The position numbers were made by a program, and so were the translations under genes. From NCBI GenBank assembly GCA_902826165.1, contig CADEDV010000013.1:1-64000 (forward strand): a stretch of DNA of 64,000 nucleotides, given 5' to 3'. Below the pieces are notes generated by a model. It did not search any database, was not told the DNA's origin, and saw only the letters and a program-made list of their open reading frames with translations. This document shows, in pieces, positions 25,110 through 34,400 of the stretch. The number at the start of each line of letters is the position of its first letter. The first letter of the stretch is position 1. This stretch comes from an uncultured Bacteroidota bacterium (GTDB taxonomy: Bacteria; Bacteroidota; Bacteroidia; Chitinophagales; Chitinophagaceae).

Positions 25110-27725
25110 ATGAGAAAGACAATAACGATTGCCTTATTGGTTGCCTCTATGTCCGGCAATACCCAGGAATACAAATCATTTCCGATGTGGAATCATCAAC
25201 TGCCGGTTGACCAACGGGTAAACGATGTGGTGAGCCGTCTTACCCTGGAGGAGAAAGTTGCACAAATGCTGAATGCAACACCCGCCATTCCCCGGCTCGG
25301 AATTCCTGCGTATGACTGGTGGAATGAAGTGTTGCATGGCGTGGCAAGAACACCATTTAAGGTGACCGTATTCCCGCAAGCAATCGGAATGGCCGCCACC
25401 TGGGATACAAATTCCTTATACAGGATGGCCGATTATTCTGCGCTGGAAGGAAGAGCCATTTATAATAAAGCAATAGAACAGGGAAGAACCAATGAACGAT
25501 ACCTGGGATTAACCTACTGGACACCGAATATTAATATCTTCCGTGACCCCCGCTGGGGACGTGGGCAGGAAACCTATGGTGAAGATCCTTTTCTGACAGC
25601 GATGCTTGGAAAAGCATTTGTAAGAGGATTACAGGGTGAAGATCCCAAGTATTTAAAAGCAGCAGCCTGTGCCAAACATTTTGCCGTACACAGCGGTCCT
25701 GAACCCACCCGGCATTCAGATAATTTTAATCCAAGCACCTATGATTTATGGGATACTTACCTGCCTGCCTTCAGAGAATTGATCACCAAAGCGAATGTAG
25801 CCGGTGTGATGTGTGCTTACAATGCCGTGGATACACAACCCTGTTGTGCCAATGACCAGTTGATGAATGACATTTTACGAAAGCAATGGAATTTCACAGG
25901 CTATGTTACCAGTGATTGCTGGGCAGTAGATGATTTTTATAAATACCACAAAACACATAAAGATGCCACTGCTTCCGCAATTGATGCCGTGATCCATGGG
26001 ACAGATGTTGAATGTGGCGTTTCCGTTTACAAAACATTGGTGGATGCAGTGAAGAATGGATTGATAAAAGAAGAACAGCTTGATATTTCATTGAAACGCC
26101 TGTTTACGATCCGTTACCGACTGGGTATGTTCGACCCTGTGTCTATGGTAAAATATGCGCAAACGCCTTCTTCTGTTCTGGAAAGTGCAGCACACAAAGC
26201 CCATGCGCTAAAGATGGCACAGCAATCAATCGTATTGCTGCGGAATGAGAACAACACACTCCCCATCTCTAAAAGCATAAAAAAAATTGCCGTTATTGGT
26301 CCTAATGCCAATAACAGTATTTCAGTATTGGGTAATTACAACGGTATTCCTTCCCGCATTGTAACCATCCTGGACGGTATTAAAGAAAAGCTTGGTAAGG
26401 GAACAGAAGTCGTGTATGAAAAAGTAATCAATTTCACGAATGATACCATTCTCAGCTATACAGATATTAACCACCGGTACAGCTGGGATGGCAAACAAGG
26501 TTTCCTGGCCGAATATTACAATAACAGGGATTTAAATGGAAGCCCAGTTGTCACAAAAACTGAAAATAAAATTGATCATGCCTGGCAACGTGGTGATGTG
26601 ATCGGTGATAACCTAACTGCCGTTAATTTTTCAGCCCGCTACACGACCTGGTATATCCCTGAAGAAACCGGCACTACAACCTTTGAAGTAGAAGCTAACG
26701 ACGGGTACAGGTTGCTGATAAATGGCAAAGAGGTACTGAATGCCTGGCTGCGCAACCGCTGGGGAGCCAAAACATATCAGCTTGAAACAAAAAAAGACAC
26801 CGCTTATAAAATTGAGCTCGAATACTGGCAGGGCGACGAAGAAGCCAATGTGGCTTTACGTACCGGTACTTTTGGACGTACTGATTTTACCGCCCTCGCC
26901 AACAAGCTTAAAGATGCTGATGTAATTCTGTTTGCAGGCGGCATTTCTCCCCAGTTGGAAGGAGAAGAAATGCCGGTGAATGCACCGGGCTTTAACGGTG
27001 GTGACAGGACCAGTATTCTATTGCCCGCTGTTCAGACAAAATTATTAAAAGCACTCAAAGCAACTGGAAAGCCGGTAGTATTTGTAATGATGACAGGCAG
27101 TGCAATTGCAACGCCCTGGGAAAGTGAAAATATCCCCGCCATTATTAATGCGTGGTATGGTGGCCAAAGCGCAGGAACCGCTATTGCAGATGTTTTATTT
27201 GGCGATTATAATCCTGCAGGCCGCTTACCGGTTACCTTTTATAAAAGTGACAGTGACTTACCGAGTTTTAGTGACTACAGTATGAATGGAAGGACCTATC
27301 GTTACTTTAAAGGTGAAGTTTTATATCCCTTCGGTTTTGGGTTAAGCTATACAAATTTTAAATATTCCAGGCTCACTTTTCCAGCGATTACAAAAAGCGG
27401 GAAAGGAATAATTGTATCAGTAAACGTTACAAATAACGGGGGTATCAATGGCGAGGAGGTAGTCCAGTTATATATTTCAAGCCAGGACCAAAGTACTTAT
27501 ACCCCGTTAAAATCATTGAAAGGGTTTAAAAGAATTACATTGAAAGCCGGAGAGAGCAAGCTGGTACAATTTCAACTGACAGCGCAGGATTTATCTATTG
27601 TTGATAATAACGGAAATCTGAAACCATTGAAAGGCAAGGTCGCTATCAGTATAGGTGGCGGGCAACCTGGTGTAACCAATAGAACCACTTCTAATGTTTT
27701 AACCAAAATAACAATAGTACAATAA
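25110..27725 (+). CDS. GH3 beta-xylosidase with PA14 insertion, secreted
   Basis: This 871-residue periplasmic exo-hydrolase begins with a short signal peptide (about residues 1-18) and is probably a xylan 1,4-beta-xylosidase. The N-terminal barrel has YDWWNEVLHGVAR, NIFRDPRWGRGQETYGEDP and AKHFAVHSGPE, and the nucleophile is Asp269 in VTSDCWAVDDF. A PA14 domain (about residues 465-600, GFLAEYYNNRDLNG onwards) is inserted in the alpha/beta sandwich domain, and a fibronectin-III-like domain closes the protein. The WNE and SDCWAV motifs are those of GH3 xylosidases rather than typical beta-glucosidases. The stop codon overlaps the next start (TAATG). Confidence 0.92.
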   Translation: MRKTITIALLVASMSGNTQEYKSFPMWNHQLPVDQRVNDVVSRLTLEEKVAQMLNATPAIPRLGIPAYDWWNEVLHGVARTPFKVTVFPQAIGMAATWDTNSLYRMADYSALEGRAIYNKAIEQGRTNERYLGLTYWTPNINIFRDPRWGRGQETYGEDPFLTAMLGKAFVRGLQGEDPKYLKAAACAKHFAVHSGPEPTRHSDNFNPSTYDLWDTYLPAFRELITKANVAGVMCAYNAVDTQPCCANDQLMNDILRKQWNFTGYVTSDCWAVDDFYKYHKTHKDATASAIDAVIHGTDVECGVSVYKTLVDAVKNGLIKEEQLDISLKRLFTIRYRLGMFDPVSMVKYAQTPSSVLESAAHKAHALKMAQQSIVLLRNENNTLPISKSIKKIAVIGPNANNSISVLGNYNGIPSRIVTILDGIKEKLGKGTEVVYEKVINFTNDTILSYTDINHRYSWDGKQGFLAEYYNNRDLNGSPVVTKTENKIDHAWQRGDVIGDNLTAVNFSARYTTWYIPEETGTTTFEVEANDGYRLLINGKEVLNAWLRNRWGAKTYQLETKKDTAYKIELEYWQGDEEANVALRTGTFGRTDFTALANKLKDADVILFAGGISPQLEGEEMPVNAPGFNGGDRTSILLPAVQTKLLKALKATGKPVVFVMMTGSAIATPWESENIPAIINAWYGGQSAGTAIADVLFGDYNPAGRLPVTFYKSDSDLPSFSDYSMNGRTYRYFKGEVLYPFGFGLSYTNFKYSRLTFPAITKSGKGIIVSVNVTNNGGINGEEVVQLYISSQDQSTYTPLKSLKGFKRITLKAGESKLVQFQLTAQDLSIVDNNGNLKPLKGKVAISIGGGQPGVTNRTTSNVLTKITIVQ

Positions 27726-28807
27726 TGAAAAAATTATTGCTGATATCGTTTATTGTTACGGTTGTAAACGGCTATGCCCAGTTCCCGAAGGTGGATATCC
27801 CTGGCTCTGAAATAAGAACAATAACTTCTTCCATTGTTACGGGTCAGGAGTATGAATTACAGATACTTCTCCCCGGCGGATATAAAAACAGCACAAAAAA
27901 TTACCCGGTAGTTTACCTGATGGATTCACAGTGGGATTTCCCGTTGGTAAAATCGCTTTACGGGCAGCACTATTATGATGGATTTATACCGGAACTGATC
28001 ATTGTCGGTGTCACTTGGGGTGGAACAAAGCCAAATCCTGACAGCCTGAGAGCAAGGGATTATACACCAACAAATGAAGCAAGAATTCCGCAAAGCGGTG
28101 GTGCTGGCAAATTCCTATCCTTCTTAAAAAATGAATTATTCCCTTTTATTGAAACGAATTATAAAGCAGACAGCAGTAACAGAACATTAATGGGTTGCTC
28201 ACTCGGCGGGCTATTTACACTGTATACTTTATTTACCCAGCCGGACTTATTCTCCGGCTATGCCGCGGCCAGCCCTGCGATTGGCTGGGATAAAGAAGTT
28301 GTATATACATACGAAAAAGAATTTCGTTCAAAAAAAATGGCAAAGCCTGTAAGAGTTTATATAACAACAGGCGATGTAGAGAGAAGCAGACCTGCATTTG
28401 AAAAATTTGTCGTCAGGATGAGTGATAGTAAAGATTTCTTAGTAAGTCTCCTGTCAAAAGTATTAGAAAATACAGGGCACTCGGGTACCAAAAGTGAAAC
28501 CTATAGTCGTGGAATGCAGTATATATTTGAACGGCCAAGGCTTAACCTGGCTACAAATATCCTGGATAAATATACAGGGTTCTACACAACCGTAAATGGT
28601 AATAAAATCGAGCTAAGGAACGAAAATGGCAACCTTGTCCTGTACTTTTCGCCTGCTAATAGGTATGTTCTTTATGCAGCCGGTGAAATGATTTTTTATT
28701 CCACGTCAGAATTCCTCAATATACAATTCAAGCTTAACAATGCCAGTATCGAGGGTTTTCAGTTGAACAGGTATGGGGAATCACAATTTATTAAAAAACA
28801 ATTATGA
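27725..28807 (+). CDS. Secreted alpha/beta-hydrolase esterase (CE1/esterase D-like)
   Basis: This 360-residue protein has a signal peptide (cleavage near NGYA) and an alpha/beta-hydrolase fold of the esterase D/Fes type. PVVYLMDSQWDF precedes the oxyanion region, the nucleophile elbow is GCSLGG with Ser159, and the acid and His (GHSGTKSETYSRG) follow. Residues after about 280 form a small extra domain. Feruloyl or acetyl esters on xylan are the likely substrates given the context. It overlaps the GH3 stop by one base and the next start by four, indicating translational coupling. Confidence 0.8.
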   Translation: MKKLLLISFIVTVVNGYAQFPKVDIPGSEIRTITSSIVTGQEYELQILLPGGYKNSTKNYPVVYLMDSQWDFPLVKSLYGQHYYDGFIPELIIVGVTWGGTKPNPDSLRARDYTPTNEARIPQSGGAGKFLSFLKNELFPFIETNYKADSSNRTLMGCSLGGLFTLYTLFTQPDLFSGYAAASPAIGWDKEVVYTYEKEFRSKKMAKPVRVYITTGDVERSRPAFEKFVVRMSDSKDFLVSLLSKVLENTGHSGTKSETYSRGMQYIFERPRLNLATNILDKYTGFYTTVNGNKIELRNENGNLVLYFSPANRYVLYAAGEMIFYSTSEFLNIQFKLNNASIEGFQLNRYGESQFIKKQL

Positions 28808-30759
28808 TGAAAATCATTTCTATAAAGCTAACAGTTCCACTGGCTGTTTTTTTCCTGTTGTTTACTTCGCAGGATGTAACAGCACAAGTTAGACTGCCCC
28901 GGTTAGTAAGAGACAGCATGGTACTGCAACGGGATACAAAGATCAATATATGGGGATGGGCTTCAAACAATGAAAAAATTACTATCTCATTCAATAAAAA
29001 AAATTATAGCACAAAAGCAACTGCTGATGGCAAATGGAGAATTATTCTTCCTGCAATGAAAGCAGGCGGCCCTTACAAGATGATCATTTCAGGTAAAAAT
29101 AAAATAACCCTTACAGATATATTAATCGGTGATGTATGGTTTTGTAGCGGACAATCGAATATGGTACACCAAATGAATATTCATGATGTGACCTATGCCA
29201 ATGAAATAGCTGCCGCTGATTATCCTGAAATCAGGCAATTCTGGATTCCAACATTGACAAATTTGGAAGGCCCCAAAGATGATTTGCCGAATGGCAACTG
29301 GAAATCAGCAGTCGGCGATGATGTACGGCCATTTTCAGCCGTTGCTTACTTTTTCGCAAAAAAAATATATGAAAAATACCAAATCCCGATCGGCATCATC
29401 AACGCCAGTGTGGGTGGCAGCCCTATTGAGGCATGGACAAGTGAAGAAGGATTAAAAGAATTTCCCGCACTCCAAACAACGATTCAAAAAAATAAAGACA
29501 CTGCTTATATCAATGGGTTAAACCGTCGGGCATTTGCCAGCAACACAAATAGAACTCAGCAAATCATTGATAAAGGCCTGACCGAAACCCCAAAATGGTT
29601 TGAAACTACTTATAGCCCTAAAGGAGGATGGCGTACCATCAATATCCCCGGCTATTGGGAGGACCAGGGAATAAAAGATCTTAACGGGGTAGTTTGGTAC
29701 CGGAGAGAAATTGATATCCCGGCAACAATGACCGGAAAGCCGGCAAAGGTTTTCCTGGGAAGAATTGTGGATGCAGATATCTTATACATCAACGGTAAAC
29801 AGGCAGGCAACACCACTTATATGTACCCGCAAAGACGCTATAATGTTCCCGCTGATTTGCTGAAGGCCGGTAAAAACATTTTTGTTGTTAAAGTAACCAA
29901 CAATTTTGGCAAAGGTGGTTTTGTTCCTGATAAACCCTATTGCATATTTGCCGGTACTGATACCATTGATCTAAAGGGCACCTGGCAATACAAAGTTGGT
30001 GAAGTATTTGTTCCCCGTACTGGGCCTGTCGTTGCGGGGATCAATGCACAAAACCAACCGGCAGCTTTGTATAATGCAATGGTAGCACCCCTTATTAATT
30101 ATACTATCAGGGGTATTTGCTGGTACCAGGGCGAAAGTAACACCGGGAGAGCAGCAGAATATACAAAACTACAACCGGTGCAGATCGCTGACTGGAGAAA
30201 CAAGTGGCAGCAGGGAAATATCCCTTTCTTATTTGTACAGCTTCCAAATTTCATGGATGCAAATTATCTTCCATCAGAAAGTCAGTGGGCTGAACTGAGA
30301 GAAGCTCAATTAAAATCTTTATCTGCTCCCAATACAGCCATGGCAGTAGCAATTGATTTAGGCGAATGGAATGACATTCATCCTGACAATAAAAAAGATG
30401 TTGGAGAACGCCTGGCATTGGCAGCACAAAAAATGGTCTATGGCGAAAACATTGTTTACTCAGGCCCTGTTTACCAATCTTCAAAAACAGAAGAGAATAA
30501 AATTATCGTCACATTTGCTCATACCGGAACTGGTTTAATATCAAATGATGGAGAGGAACTCAATGAGTTTGCCATTGCAGGAGCAGATAAAAAATTTGTG
30601 TGGGCCAAAGCAACGATTGAAGGAGATAAAGTAATTGTGTGGAATGAGAACATAAAAAACCCCGTGTATGTCCGGTATGCCTGGGCAGACAACCCCGTCA
30701 ATCCGAATTTATATAATAAAGAAGGACTGCCGGCTTCACCATTCAGAACAGATAAATAA
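28804..30759 (+). CDS. SGNH (sialate O-acetylesterase-like) acetylxylan esterase
   Basis: This is a 651-residue secreted esterase of the SASA family. The signal peptide ends near DVTA. FCSGQSNM holds nucleophile Ser118, GICWYQGESN is the second SGNH block, and DIHPDNK contains the catalytic His526. Residues about 260-400 are an inserted galactose-binding-like beta-sandwich (VVWYRREIDIP, DADILYINGKQAG, GKNIFVVKV) of the sort found in GH2 enzymes. Although the family is named after sialate, the xylan locus points to deacetylation of xylan. It overlaps the previous gene by four bases, so the two esterases form a coupled pair. Confidence 0.88.
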   Translation: MMKIISIKLTVPLAVFFLLFTSQDVTAQVRLPRLVRDSMVLQRDTKINIWGWASNNEKITISFNKKNYSTKATADGKWRIILPAMKAGGPYKMIISGKNKITLTDILIGDVWFCSGQSNMVHQMNIHDVTYANEIAAADYPEIRQFWIPTLTNLEGPKDDLPNGNWKSAVGDDVRPFSAVAYFFAKKIYEKYQIPIGIINASVGGSPIEAWTSEEGLKEFPALQTTIQKNKDTAYINGLNRRAFASNTNRTQQIIDKGLTETPKWFETTYSPKGGWRTINIPGYWEDQGIKDLNGVVWYRREIDIPATMTGKPAKVFLGRIVDADILYINGKQAGNTTYMYPQRRYNVPADLLKAGKNIFVVKVTNNFGKGGFVPDKPYCIFAGTDTIDLKGTWQYKVGEVFVPRTGPVVAGINAQNQPAALYNAMVAPLINYTIRGICWYQGESNTGRAAEYTKLQPVQIADWRNKWQQGNIPFLFVQLPNFMDANYLPSESQWAELREAQLKSLSAPNTAMAVAIDLGEWNDIHPDNKKDVGERLALAAQKMVYGENIVYSGPVYQSSKTEENKIIVTFAHTGTGLISNDGEELNEFAIAGADKKFVWAKATIEGDKVIVWNENIKNPVYVRYAWADNPVNPNLYNKEGLPASPFRTDK

Positions 30760-30765
30760 CCGAAC

Positions 30766-32310
30766 ATGAAAAGACATATTATCACATTTGTTATCGCAGC
30801 ATTTTCCGGGCCGTTGCTATTTGCCCAAAACCGTATTGTACTTTTTCCTGAAAAAGCCAGGGATACCATTAACAAAAATATCTACGGTCATTTTGCTGAA
30901 CACCTGGGCCGCTGCATTTATGACGGAATTTATGTGGGAGATAATCAAAAGAAAATACCAAACAGGAATGGAATACGACTTGACATAGTGGAGGCATTAA
31001 AAAAATTAAAGACGCCGGTGCTGCGTTGGCCCGGCGGCTGCTTTGCCGACACCTATCACTGGAAAGATGCGATCGGCCCCAAAGACAAGAGAAAACAGAT
31101 AAGCAACACCTCCTGGGGAAACGTAAGGGAGGATAATAGTTTTGGCACGCATGAATTCCTCGATTTTTGTGAACTAATTGGAGCCGAACCTTATCTCGCC
31201 GTAAATATGGGTGCTGGCACAGTGCAGGAAGCGGTGGATTGGGTGCAATACGTTAACCATGCCAACGGAAGCAGTTATTTAACGGATATGCGGATGCAAA
31301 ATGGCAGAAGCAAACCCTGGAATGTAAAATATTGGGGCGTTGGTAACGAATCATGGGACTGTGGTGGCCATATGACAGCCGGTTATTACGTTAACGAATA
31401 CAGGAAGTATGCTACTATGATGACCAGCTATAGCAATACAGAAGGTTTATTCCGCATTGCTGTCGGCCCGGGCACTGAAGATTATGTCTGGACAGAGACT
31501 GTGATGAAAGAAGTACCGGCCCGCCGTATTGAAGGCCTTTCTATTCACCATTACTCAGTGATCAACTGGTCCAAAAAAGGATCAGCTACTCAATTTTCTG
31601 AAGAAGAATATTTCCGGACAATGGAACAGGCCTGGCGCATGGAAGGAATGATAAAAAAGAACGGCGAAGTGATGGATAAATATGACCCGCAAAAGAAAGT
31701 AGCGCTGATCGTGGATGAATGGGGCGGTTGGTATGATGTGGAACCGGGTACTAATGGCGCATTCTTATACCAGCAAAACAGCATGCGGGATGCCATGATT
31801 GCCGGTTTATCGCTGAATATTTTTAATAATCATTGTGACCGGGTGCGGATGGCCAACCTGGCACAGATGGTGAATGTGTTGCAGGCAATTGTACTCACCA
31901 AAGAAGAAAAGCTGGTGCTCACTCCTACATATCATGTAATGGAGATGTACAATGTGCACCAGGATGCAGTGATGATACCACTGGCTATGGTAAGCAAGGA
32001 TTATACGTTGGGCGAAAAAAAGATACAAGCCGTTTCTGCCTCCGCATCAAAAGATAAAAGTGGAATTATACATATTTCACTTGTGAACATAGATGCTAAT
32101 AATACACAGGAAATTAAAATTGACCTGGGTGATTTACCGGCAACGGCTGTAACAGGAAGGATTCTTCAGTCTGGCAAACTACAAGACCATAACAGTTTTG
32201 AAAATCCCGGTAAGATAAACCCTGCTGTTTTTAACAATACATCAATAAATGGAAACAATCTTTCGGTAAAACTACCGCCCTTCTCTGTAGTGGTACTGGC
32301 ATTGAAATAA
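30766..32310 (+). CDS. GH51 alpha-L-arabinofuranosidase
   Basis: This 514-residue secreted exo-enzyme (signal peptide ending GPLLFA) removes arabinofuranose side chains (EC 3.2.1.55). INKNIYGHFAEHLGRCIYDG and LRWPGGCFADTYHWKD are GH51 landmarks; the acid/base is Glu195 in WGVGNESWDCGG and the nucleophile Glu318 in IVDEWGGWYD. The C-terminal beta-sandwich ends PFSVVVLALK. Many GH51 enzymes are cytoplasmic, so export here fits a scheme in which debranching takes place in the periplasm. Liberated L-arabinose is a candidate substrate for the oxidative genes downstream, since no araA/araB is seen. Confidence 0.93.
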   Translation: MKRHIITFVIAAFSGPLLFAQNRIVLFPEKARDTINKNIYGHFAEHLGRCIYDGIYVGDNQKKIPNRNGIRLDIVEALKKLKTPVLRWPGGCFADTYHWKDAIGPKDKRKQISNTSWGNVREDNSFGTHEFLDFCELIGAEPYLAVNMGAGTVQEAVDWVQYVNHANGSSYLTDMRMQNGRSKPWNVKYWGVGNESWDCGGHMTAGYYVNEYRKYATMMTSYSNTEGLFRIAVGPGTEDYVWTETVMKEVPARRIEGLSIHHYSVINWSKKGSATQFSEEEYFRTMEQAWRMEGMIKKNGEVMDKYDPQKKVALIVDEWGGWYDVEPGTNGAFLYQQNSMRDAMIAGLSLNIFNNHCDRVRMANLAQMVNVLQAIVLTKEEKLVLTPTYHVMEMYNVHQDAVMIPLAMVSKDYTLGEKKIQAVSASASKDKSGIIHISLVNIDANNTQEIKIDLGDLPATAVTGRILQSGKLQDHNSFENPGKINPAVFNNTSINGNNLSVKLPPFSVVVLALK

Positions 32311-32315
32311 AAGAA

Positions 32316-34391
32316 ATGAAAAAAGTAGTATTTATAGCTGTATTATCCCATGTACTGGTAACAACACCGGGAATTACACAATTCAATCCTGCCTGGCAGG
32401 GAAAAAAAGCGGCCGTAGTGCTTACTTATGATGATGCGATTAATGAGCATTTGGATAATGCTGTTCCGCTGCTTGATTCGCTCGGGCTGAAAGCCACGTT
32501 TTATGTTACAGCCTTTTCCAATTCAGTACAAACAAGATTGGATGACTGGAAAAAATTAGCTGCTTCCGGTCATGAATTGGGCAACCATACTTTATTTCAT
32601 CCCTGCAACGGCGGCACTGGCCGGGAATGGGTAAGTAAGCAAAACGATTTGAAGAATTTTTCTGTCAGGCGAATGGAAAACGAAATACGTATGACAAACC
32701 TGTTTTTGCAGGCATTGGATGGAAAAACAAAAAGAACCTTTGCTTTTACCTGTGGTGATATGAAAATTGAGGATTCTTTATTTATTAATGGTATGAAAAC
32801 CGATTTTGTGGCGGCAAGGGCAGTAAGAGATGAAATGCACAAAATAGGTGAAGTGGATTTGTATAATGTAGATTGTTACATGGTAAATAATCACAGTTTC
32901 GGGGAGATGAAAGTATGGGTCGACAAAGCGATTCAAACAAACTCGTTACTGGTCATTTTATTTCATGGTGTAGGTGGTGGTAATGGGCTAAACGTTTCCC
33001 TTGACAATCACAGAAAAATTCTCTCGTATATCAGGCAACAAGAAAAAGATTTGATGATAGCACCTCTGCTGGCAGTGGCTGAGCATATCAGGGATTGGCA
33101 GGCAAGAGATAAACAGGTAAAAGCCCGGCAGCAGGCCACACAGGCGGATTATAAAAATATGCTGGCGCAATTAGAAATAGGATCAACAAGACCCGGCCCT
33201 TCGGGCAATCCATCAGCACCCAATGCTGCCAATGCAGATGAATCAAAAGCATCTGCTTATACTTCATTGCCCTATGCATTACTATTGAAAAACGGGAAGA
33301 AAGTAACCACTACAAAAACATGGTGGAATAAACGAAGACCTGAGATCGTTGAAGATTTTGATAAAGAAGTGTATGGCCGTGTACCAACAAACACCCCGAA
33401 AGTGAGATGGGAAGTTATCAGCATAACAGATACAGTAATTGGAAATCAAAAAGCGATCACCAGGAACCTGTTGGGTCATGTTGACAATTCCGAATATCCA
33501 AAAATCAACGTGGATATTCAGTTGTCAGTGACTACACCGAAGAATATCAGCAAACCCGTGCCATTGATCATGGAGTTTGGATTTATTTTTTCCGCTGGCT
33601 TCCAGCCACCGTCATCGGCAGGCACACCTGTACAAAAAGGATGGCAGGAACAATTGCTGGAACAGGGCTGGGGTTTTGCCATCATCGTACCGACAAGTTA
33701 CCAGGCTGATAATGGGGCCGGACTTACACAGGGAATAATTGGTTTATGTAACAAAGGGCAGCATCGCAAACCAGATGATTGGGGCTCACTCCGTGCATGG
33801 GCCTGGGGTGCCAGCCGTGCTCTTGATTATTTTGAAACCGATACCGCTATAGATGCAAAAAGAATTGGTATTGAAGGATTGTCAAGATATGGTAAAGCGG
33901 CTATTGTAACGATGGCCTATGAGCCACGAATTGCCATTGGCTTTATCGGTTCATCTGGTGCAGGTGGTGTAAAAATCTTACGCCGTCTCTATGGCGAACA
34001 AGTCGAAAATCTTGCGTCATCGGCAGAGTATCATTGGTTCGCCGGCAATTTTATTAAATATGCTGCCGATCCCTTAACACAAAACGATCTTCCTGTAGAT
34101 GCACATCAGTTAGTTGCCTTATGTGCCCCACGACCTGTTTTTATTAGTTCTGGCTCACCCAATGTAGAAGGAAAATGGGTGGATGCAAAAGGAATGTTTT
34201 TGGGAGGAGTTCATGCCGGGTCTGTGTACAAACTACTTGGAAAAGAAGATCTCGGCACAATGGAATATCCGGCTGAACAAACAGCTTTGATTGCTGGAGA
34301 AATTGCGTTTCGCCAGCATGAAGGCGGACATACAACCGGCCCTAACTGGCCAACCTTTATAGAGTTTGCAAAAAGATATTTTAACCGGTAA
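32316..34391 (+). CDS. CE4 polysaccharide deacetylase - CE15 glucuronoyl esterase fusion
   Basis: This 691-residue secreted bifunctional esterase has two domains. Residues about 25-270 are a NodB-type deacetylase: LTYDDA with Asp39/Asp40, metal ligands His91 and His95 in NHTLFH, and ILFHGVGG. A linker of about 50 residues rich in Pro, Ala and Ser follows. Residues about 320-690 match CE15: the nucleophile is Ser523 in GLSRYGKAA, the catalytic His is probably His672 in GGHTTGPNW, and LRAWAWGASRALDY is also family-like. CE15 cleaves the ester between glucuronoxylan and lignin alcohols; CE4 probably removes acetyl groups. The gene follows GH51 by five bases. Confidence 0.88.
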   Translation: MKKVVFIAVLSHVLVTTPGITQFNPAWQGKKAAVVLTYDDAINEHLDNAVPLLDSLGLKATFYVTAFSNSVQTRLDDWKKLAASGHELGNHTLFHPCNGGTGREWVSKQNDLKNFSVRRMENEIRMTNLFLQALDGKTKRTFAFTCGDMKIEDSLFINGMKTDFVAARAVRDEMHKIGEVDLYNVDCYMVNNHSFGEMKVWVDKAIQTNSLLVILFHGVGGGNGLNVSLDNHRKILSYIRQQEKDLMIAPLLAVAEHIRDWQARDKQVKARQQATQADYKNMLAQLEIGSTRPGPSGNPSAPNAANADESKASAYTSLPYALLLKNGKKVTTTKTWWNKRRPEIVEDFDKEVYGRVPTNTPKVRWEVISITDTVIGNQKAITRNLLGHVDNSEYPKINVDIQLSVTTPKNISKPVPLIMEFGFIFSAGFQPPSSAGTPVQKGWQEQLLEQGWGFAIIVPTSYQADNGAGLTQGIIGLCNKGQHRKPDDWGSLRAWAWGASRALDYFETDTAIDAKRIGIEGLSRYGKAAIVTMAYEPRIAIGFIGSSGAGGVKILRRLYGEQVENLASSAEYHWFAGNFIKYAADPLTQNDLPVDAHQLVALCAPRPVFISSGSPNVEGKWVDAKGMFLGGVHAGSVYKLLGKEDLGTMEYPAEQTALIAGEIAFRQHEGGHTTGPNWPTFIEFAKRYFNR

Positions 34392-34400
34392 ACTTTTTTT

